Source: Vicia villosa
Lineage: Eukaryota; Streptophyta; Magnoliopsida; Fabales; Fabaceae
NCBI RefSeq assembly: GCF_029867415.1
Contig: NC_081183.1
Location: 139,895,951-139,959,950 of the forward strand
Reading direction: 5' to 3'
Length of the DNA: 64,000 bases
A model generated the notes under the pieces. It ran no database searches. It worked only from the letters and a program-made list of their open reading frames with translations, and had not been told where the DNA came from. The first letter of the stretch is position 1. Every line of letters starts with the position of its first letter. Positions 57,968 through 64,000 of the stretch are shown in pieces. The translations under genes and the position numbers were made by a program.

Positions 57968-58274
57968 GATTTGTTTAGCTTTTTCATTTATCATTTGCTT
58001 CTGTAAGGAGCTACGCTCCAATGTTGTAACATTTCCCATTATTTCAATAAAAGAATAGTTTGTGTTCAAATGTTTGCAAGGAAATAATCTTTAAAATGTT
58101 CGGAAAAATCATAAACTTCTTTTTTGCATCATTCTGCATATCGAGTCTGTTGTATAGAGTCTCATCTTTTGGATCTTTCTCCAATAGATCGTTAAGTTGT
58201 CGCGTCTCAAAGTTTCTCGACCGCGCTCGCAATCAGATCACAGATACAATACTCGTTCAAGCAGAAGAAGAGTA
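57968..58274 (+). other. Spacer between ORF1 and gag
   Basis: About 307 bases, T-rich, with 'gtaacatttcccattatttc' and several ATGs. The gag frame is open upstream to 58197 but without an ATG before 58275. A splice acceptor or leaky initiation could connect the genes; nothing decisive is visible. Confidence 0.5.
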
Positions 58275-60146
58275 ATGGAACACTCTGAACAAGAGAATAT
58301 TGAGCTTCGTGGTACAGTAACCACCCTTCAAGAAAAGTTGGAAAGTCTCACTACTCTGGTTGACTCCTTAATGGCCGCACAGAATCAGCCGCCGCCACCC
58401 AACAGTCAAGCAACAGTAACATCTGAAGTCACTACTCCAGTTTCTACAGTTGCATTCAGCATTCCATCTTTCTCCATGCCAGAAGGTTGGGGCACGCCTT
58501 TCAGCTTTGGTGCAGGTTTTCGCCATAATTTCTCTGGGGTCCAAACAACTACAACTGAAGCGCCTGCCACACAAGGTTCGGCGTTTATTCCACATTCAGG
58601 GGTAACTTTTTCCCAAATCACTATGGCACTTTCTCAACCGACTATGACAGTTCCGACCCCTACGGTTCACACTGTTCCTTATGGTGGGAATGAGATTTAT
58701 CATGATCAAGATGATAGCACAAATCAGCGTAACCTTGTGGAAGATCTCCAAGAACAGTTCAACAAGATTCAACTGGAAGTCAAAGCTATTCGTGGCAAAG
58801 ATTTGTTTGGAAAGAATGCCCAGGAGCTATGCTTAGTTCCTAGTGTACAAATACCTGCTAAATTCAAGGTCCCAGACTTTGAGAAGTACAAAGGTAGTTC
58901 TTGTCCACAAAGTCATCTCGTGATGTATGCCAGAAATATGTCTACTTATGCAGATAATCATCAGTTGCTCATCCATTACTTTCAAGACAGTTTGACTGGT
59001 GCCGCACTAAAGTGGTACACAGGTTTGGATAGCACCAATATTCGGACTTTCAACGACCTATGTGAGGCCTTTGTCCGACAATACAAATACAACTCGGATA
59101 TGGCTCCAGACAGAGATCAGCTCCGATCTATGGCTCAGAAAGATCATGAAGCTTTCAAAGAATATGCCCAACGATGGAGAGAAACTGCTGCTCAGATTAA
59201 TCCACCGTTAAAAGAGAAAGAGATGACAAAGATCTTCTTGAATACTCTTGGCCCGTTTTATTATGAACGCATGATTGCTAGTGCTCCAAGTGATTTCACC
59301 GAAATGGTAAACATGGGGATGCGTCTAGAAGAAGGAGTCCGAACCGGACGTCTAACTAAAGAAGGTGGATCTTCAAGCGGAACCAAAAAGTTTGGAAGTG
59401 GTTTCCCAAAGAAGAAAGAACAAAGTGTTGACATGGTATCCCAAGGGAGGCCAAGAGGAAACGTCAATCGTCAACAACAGATTGCTGCTATCGCGCCAGT
59501 CGTTAATACAGCACCGAATCCGGGATTTACCCCGCAGTTTCAACAACAACAGCCTCGACAACAGGCTCAGCAGTTTAACAATAATCAGAATCGTGTGCAA
59601 AGAGCTCCACAGTTTGATCCGATTCCAATGACCTACACAGAGTTGTATCCTGCTTTGATTGAAAGAGGTCTTGTTCAGACTAAAGCACCACCACCAGTAC
59701 CTGAGAAACTCCCATGGTGGTACAAAGCTGAGGTCTCATGCCCTTATCATCAAGGAGCGCCTGGCCATGATCTTGAGCATTGCATAGCTTTGAAATATGA
59801 AGTTCAGAGGTTGGTTAGATCTAATCTCCTCTCTTTCAGGAATTTGAATCCAAATGTGCAAGCAAATCCGCTGCCCAATCATGGAGGGCATGTTGTAAAC
59901 ATGGTGTATAGATGTCCTGGTCCATACCGAGTCTATAATATCAATTTCTCAAGAGCAGATTTGGTACAAATGCACGCCACTCTCTGTCAAGGGCCGAATT
60001 TTCGCCAGCATCACTACGGTTCCTGTAGCATATGTTGCATAGATCCTCACGGATGTTCGATTGTGAGAAGAGATCTTCAAGTTTTGCTAGATAATGGTAC
60101 TATTCAGATCTACAGAAATAGGAATGAAGATGAAGTTAACAGATAG
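58275..60146 (+). pseudogene. Ogre D2 gag, frameshifted at its 3' end
   Basis: Starts at ATG 58275 (MEHSEQENIELRG, a leucine-rich coiled coil). A proline-rich segment follows, then the gag core with HYFQDSLTGAALKWYTGLDS and FKEYAQRWRETAAQI, which forms the particle shell. A glutamine-rich stretch and a CX2HX5HX4C zinc knuckle (CPYHQGAPGHDLEHC from 59739) bind RNA in this family. The reading stops at a TAG at 60144-60146: relative to D1 ('aacattatagg') one base is lost in 'aacagatagg', so gag no longer runs into the linker and protease. The remainder is at 60147-61896. The gag part itself is complete in sequence. Confidence 0.88.
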
Positions 60147-61896
60147 GATGTTATCCGCATGAGCTTTTAGTCTTAGATATCAACTCGGAAATGCCTAAAG
60201 TTAACATCATCGTTCCTCATTTCAACATGCCTGAGTGCATAGAAGTTACTTACAACAAGCCAAGGGTTCCTGTTGCTCCTTTGATCATTTGTTTACCTGG
60301 ACCTGTTCCTTATGACTCTGATAAGGCAGTTCCATACAACTACAATGCAACAATGATAAAGAATGGACAAGAAGTTCCTTTACCTACTCTTTCATCTGTC
60401 GTAAACATCGCTGATGTGAGTCGAGTAACAAGAAGTGGACGTGTGTATACTCCATTACCTCCAAAGCAGCCTGTTGCTCCTGCAACCAGGCAAAATTCTG
60501 TCGATACACCAGTGGGGAATCCTGAGGAAACTCCTGTCAGTAATACAAACACTGATGTTGGTCAATCCAGTGGAACTAATGTCAATCCTGACTTTGATGA
60601 AATTTTGAAGCTTATCAAAAGAAGTGAATACAAGATTGTGGATCAGCTTATGCAGACTCCTTCAAAGATCTCAATACTTTCATTGCTTTTAAACTCAGAA
60701 GCCCACAGGGAAGCCCGGATGAAGGTCTTGGATCAAGCTTTTGTAGATCATGATGTGACTGTTGATCACTTTGATGGGATAATAGCTAACATAACAGCTT
60801 GCAACAATTTAAGCTTGTGTGATGAAGAACTCCCCGAGGAGGGCAGAAATCACAATCTTGCTCTACACATTTCTATGAACTGTCAGTCAGACTCTTTGTC
60901 CAATGTATTGGTAGACACTGGATCTTCCTTGAATGTTATGCTAAAGACGACTCTTGCTCGTTTATCTTACCAAGGAATGCCTATGAAGTTCAGTGGTGTA
61001 GTTGTCAAAGCATTTGATGGATCGCGAAAATCTGTTATCGGTGAAGTCAACCTTCCCATGACAATTGGTCCACATATATTTCAAATCACCTTCCAGGTCA
61101 TGGACATTCAAGCTGCTTATAGCTGTCTGTTAGGACGACCATGGATTCATGAAGCAGGGGCAGTAACGTCTACGTTCCATCAAAAGTTAAAGTTTGTAAC
61201 AAATGGAAAATTGGTAACAATAAGCGGGGAACAAGCCTTGATGGTGAGCCATTTATCCAATTTCTCTTTCATCAGTGCTGATGATGTGGAAGGAACTCAG
61301 TTCCAAGGTCTCTCTTTAGAAGACGAATCTTCCAAGAAGAAAGCATCGATCTCTTCTTACAAAGAGGCAGTGAAAGTAGTAAAAGATGGAACTACCACTG
61401 GCTGGGGACAAGTTGTGATCCCTACCAAGAATGAAACCAGAGCAGGACTCGGATTTTCACCAACATTCTCAAACTGCACCAAGAAGGATGAAACCCTTCG
61501 TCCGATCAAAGAAACATTCATTAGTGGAGGATTCCTTAACCCAATTCCTCAAGAGGTTATGTCCTTATCGAAGAATGCATCGAAAAAGGTCTACCTGGTC
61601 CTGAAGAAGAATGGAAATGTTATCTCAATGACTCGGGATACATATCTCAGGAAGAACCACATGCACCGTTCTATCCTCCTTCAGAGAAATCCAAAGGCAA
61701 CGAAACTGAGCCAGTTCCTGTAGAAATCTGGGACACCTTGGGACAACCAAGTGGCAAGTATGATTATATGGTGAAATATACTGCGCCCAAAAGTTCAAAG
61801 ATTTCGATTGAAGACATCCAACCAACTGGATGGGGAGATTCCTTTGAATATAATAGTCAACCAGAAGAGGCCTACAAATACTCTCAATTTGCACAG
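60147..61896 (+). pseudogene. Ogre D2 gag linker and protease
   Basis: Homologous to D1 pieces 4109-4322, 40571-41027 and 48601-49695, without the A and T insertions, so it serves as the empty-site reference. The open frame starts at ATG 60191. The protease has VDTGSSLNVM with the catalytic D at 60914, then LLGRPWIHEAG. A second one-base loss near 61559 ('gaggttatgtcc' against 'gaggttaatgtcc') shifts the frame, which then stops at 61723. At 61897 LTR F interrupts the gene, so intron, RT and integrase of D2 are not in the window. Confidence 0.9.
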
Positions 61897-62993
61897 TGTT
61901 AGAACAAGATTTGTTCTGATCAATTATCTTAGTTTTGATGATAACAAATAATATGAATTTTGCTTAAGATAATATGGTACTCTAATCCAATGCATTTTCC
62001 TTTTCAGGAAATATATAAAGAGTATGCATAATTCAGCGCTCAGAAGCTTTGTCTCAAAGGGTTCAGCATGCAACATCAGAACATGGTCTGGCAAGACATC
62101 AGAAGATGGTCGAAGCAGAATCAGAACATGGGTCTATGGAAGCATCAGAAGAACATGAGATCAGAAGCACTGAAGTTCTGATGGTATCACGCTCAAAAGC
62201 ACTTCAAGGTCAGAAGATCAGAAGATGCTTTGCACCAAGCTGTTTGACTCTGATGATATTCAAACGTTGTATTCACAAACATCAGATCAGAAGGAAGTAC
62301 ATGTGGCAGGCTACGCTGACTGACAAAAGGAACGTTAGAAGCTATTAAAGGCAACGTCAGTAGACACAGCGTGAACAAGGCTCGAGGTAGTTGACAAAAG
62401 CGTATAACATTAAATGCGATGCTGTACGGAACACGCAAAGCATTAAATGCACTCAACGGTCATCTTCTCCAACGCCTATAAATATGAAGTTCTGATGAGA
62501 AGCAAGGTTAACGATTCTGAACAAAACAACTCATATTAACTTGCTGAAACTCTGTTCTATTCAAAGCTCAGAATCTTCATCTTCATCAAAGCTCACTACA
62601 TTGCTGTTGTAATATATTAGTGAGAATAAGCTTAAACGTTAAGAGAAATATCACAGTTTGTGATTATAGCTTTTAAGAAGCAATTGTAATACTCTTAGAA
62701 TTGATTACATTAAGTTGTAAGGAACTAGAGTGATCGTGTGGATCAGAATACTCTAGGAAGTCTTAGAGGTTATCTAAGCAGGTTGTAACTAGAGTGATCG
62801 TGTGGATCAGAACACTCTAGAAAGTCTTAGAGGGTATCTAAGCAGTTGTTCCTGGAGTGATCAGTGTGTGATCAGAAGACTCTGGAAGACTTAGTTGCTG
62901 ACTAAGTGGAGAACCATTGTAATCCGTGCGATTAGTGGATTAAATCCTCAGTTGAGGTAAATCATCTCTACGGGGGTGGACTGGAGTAGTTTA
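61897..62993 (+). mobile_element. SIRE-type copia LTR F (left part)
   Basis: Starts TGTTAGAACAAG directly after Ogre 'cacag' (likely target duplication, 61892-61896). It contains 'ttttgatgataacaaat' typical of SIRE-like LTRs, a TATA-like 'cctataaatatg' near 62476, and a triplicated segment of about 72 bp with 'gtgtggatcaga' (62725-62910). It stops at about 62993, where another LTR begins. Small frames on both strands look spurious. Confidence 0.7.
62725..62910 (+). repeat. About 72-bp triplicate in LTR F
   Basis: Three diverging units of 'ctagagtgatcgtgtggatc', then 'agaacactctagaaagtctt', then 'agagggtatctaagcag'. The third unit is the most changed. Confidence 0.8.
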
Positions 62994-63274
62994 TGTGATT
63001 GCAAGCTTCTCCAAATGTTATGTGTTTTGATGAAGACAACATATGTGCACTCATAAATATCAAGAAAGGATGTATCAAAGATTGAACTACTCAAAATTAC
63101 TAAAGTCAAAAGAAGATTGTCAACATACAAGGTCACTTGAAGACTTTATGAAGCTCATCTTTCAAATAGGTACAAACATGTTCTTATAAGAATAAATTAA
63201 GTGCTCAAAATCATCCTCAAATCATGTGCATTTTGGCTTGTTAAAAATTCTGATTTTCTAACTTTTTCAAACTG

Positions 63275-63465
63275 GAAATCGCTTTCCTATAAGTGGAAAT
63301 CGATTTCCTATGCGTGCCCAGCCAAATCAGTTTCTGGAAATTTGTTTTTTGCTTGTGGAAATCGATTTCCTGTGGTGGTAAATCGATTTCCAGTATCAGT
63401 TTTTTGAATTTTAAGGCACAACGTTTCAGGGAAATCGATTTCCCATAATGGTAAATCGATTTCCA
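63275..63465. repeat. GGAAATCGATTTCC palindrome cluster in LTR G
   Basis: Six copies or near-copies of the palindrome (near 63275, 63295, 63357, 63380, 63429 and 63451) within 190 bp upstream of the TATA-like sequence. At least three are perfect over 12-14 bases. Confidence 0.9.
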
Positions 63466-63580
63466 TCGTTCCAGAATCAAAAAACAGTATGTTTCATTAT
63501 TTGAACGTGAATCCTTTTTGTTCCATCAACCTTTGCACCTTTTCATTGTTTCATACACTTTCCTAGGGGTGTAAAGACAC

Positions 63581-63590
63581 TATATATATC
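63581..63590 (+). promoter_or_regulatory. Candidate TATA box of LTR G
   Basis: TATATATATC in an otherwise mixed context, about 120 bases downstream of the palindrome cluster, a position expected of an LTR promoter. Confidence 0.45.
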
Positions 63591-64000
63591 CTATATTTTC
63601 AGTATTCAAATCACCTCTTCCTATTGCAATTTAACATCTTTCTATATCATAAAATTCTCATTCAAGTGTTGTGATTACCAAACTTTCAAAAAGAATTTTC
63701 TGCATTGTCTCATAAATCATAAACAGAAAATTCATATCATATCCATCAACATTTGAGCACTTGTTATTCTTATAAATTGCATGATTGGTAGAGAAGATCA
63801 ATCAAGTGATTGATACATTATTCCTTTATTCAAACTCTTATACAAAATCAAAATACTTGTTGTATTCTTGTTATCCAGGATTGTTGGAAACAAGTTAGAC
63901 ACTTTGAGAGGATTGTTCTCATAAGTGGTCTTAGTGAAAAATCCAAGAGGATTGTTCTTGGTCCAAGAGGATTGTTCTTGGTGTTTGGTTAGGCTTGTAC

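Larger units (their letters stand above)
62994..64000 (+). mobile_element. Copia LTR G (start; runs off the window)
   Basis: Begins TGTGATTGCAAGC and shares the 'tgttttgatgaagacaaca' layout of SIRE-like LTR starts. It contains a palindrome cluster (63275-63465) and a TATA-like run 'tatatatatcc' (63581-63591). It continues past the end. If it is an insertion in LTR F, the target duplication would be 'gttta' (62989-62993). Confidence 0.6.

Overview
The window is eukaryotic plant DNA made almost entirely of nested LTR retrotransposons. I see no host gene, rRNA gene, intact tRNA gene or CRISPR array. Giant Tat/Ogre elements with LTRs of 3.3-3.9 kb, Athila elements, a Tekay-type chromovirus and SIRE/Maximus copia elements packed into each other are typical of a large legume genome (pea, vetch or clover relatives). 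That assignment is inference from element families; no species marker is visible. Every element whose orientation can be read is on the + strand.

Layout. 1-1349 is the end of an Athila-type LTR (E) abutting a SIRE-lineage copia remnant (1350-4039: RT, RNase H, polypurine tract, 3' LTR). The copia sits in the gag of an Ogre-type element, D1. D1 is the host of most of the window: its pieces are 4040-4322, 40566-41027 and 48596-53919. Two insertions split it, each with a perfect 5-bp target duplication: element A (4323-40565, CAATG) and element T (41028-48595, TGCAA).

Element A is an Ogre-related element without coding capacity. Its 5' LTR is 4323-7592. Just downstream of its primer-binding site it carries a second, related non-coding Ogre, element B (7663-21046, two 3.9-kb LTRs). 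A resumes at 21047 with arrays of short tandem repeats and reaches its polypurine tract and 3' LTR at 27381. That LTR is chimeric: about 1.77 kb has been replaced by an 11.7-kb block of Athila-type sequence, block C (27444-39117). C reads internal region, LTR, LTR, gag-protease internal region, LTR, truncated internal region. It contains one intact gag-protease gene (32452-34728) and one intact reading frame of unknown function (27663-28424). A ends with the rest of its 3' LTR (39116-40565).

Element T has 2.1-kb LTRs differing by about one substitution and one base of a T run, so it is very young. It keeps only debris of pol. After T, D1 continues with protease, an in-frame candidate intron (50106-50453), reverse transcriptase, RNase H, a second RNase H and integrase, then a 3'UTR/LTR region ending at 55578. 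A primer-binding site at 55585 opens a second copy, D2: ORF1 (56429-57967), gag (from 58275) and protease. D2 is cut at 61897 by a SIRE-type LTR (F), itself interrupted at about 62994 by another copia LTR (G) that runs off the window.

How the parts relate. A, B, T and the C elements lack a full gag-pol, so if they moved recently they used proteins made elsewhere by autonomous Ogre, Tekay and Athila relatives. LTR pair divergence falls with nesting depth (A about 0.8%, B about 0.4%, C about 0.3%, T about 0.05%; counted by eye), which fits the insertion order read from the nesting.
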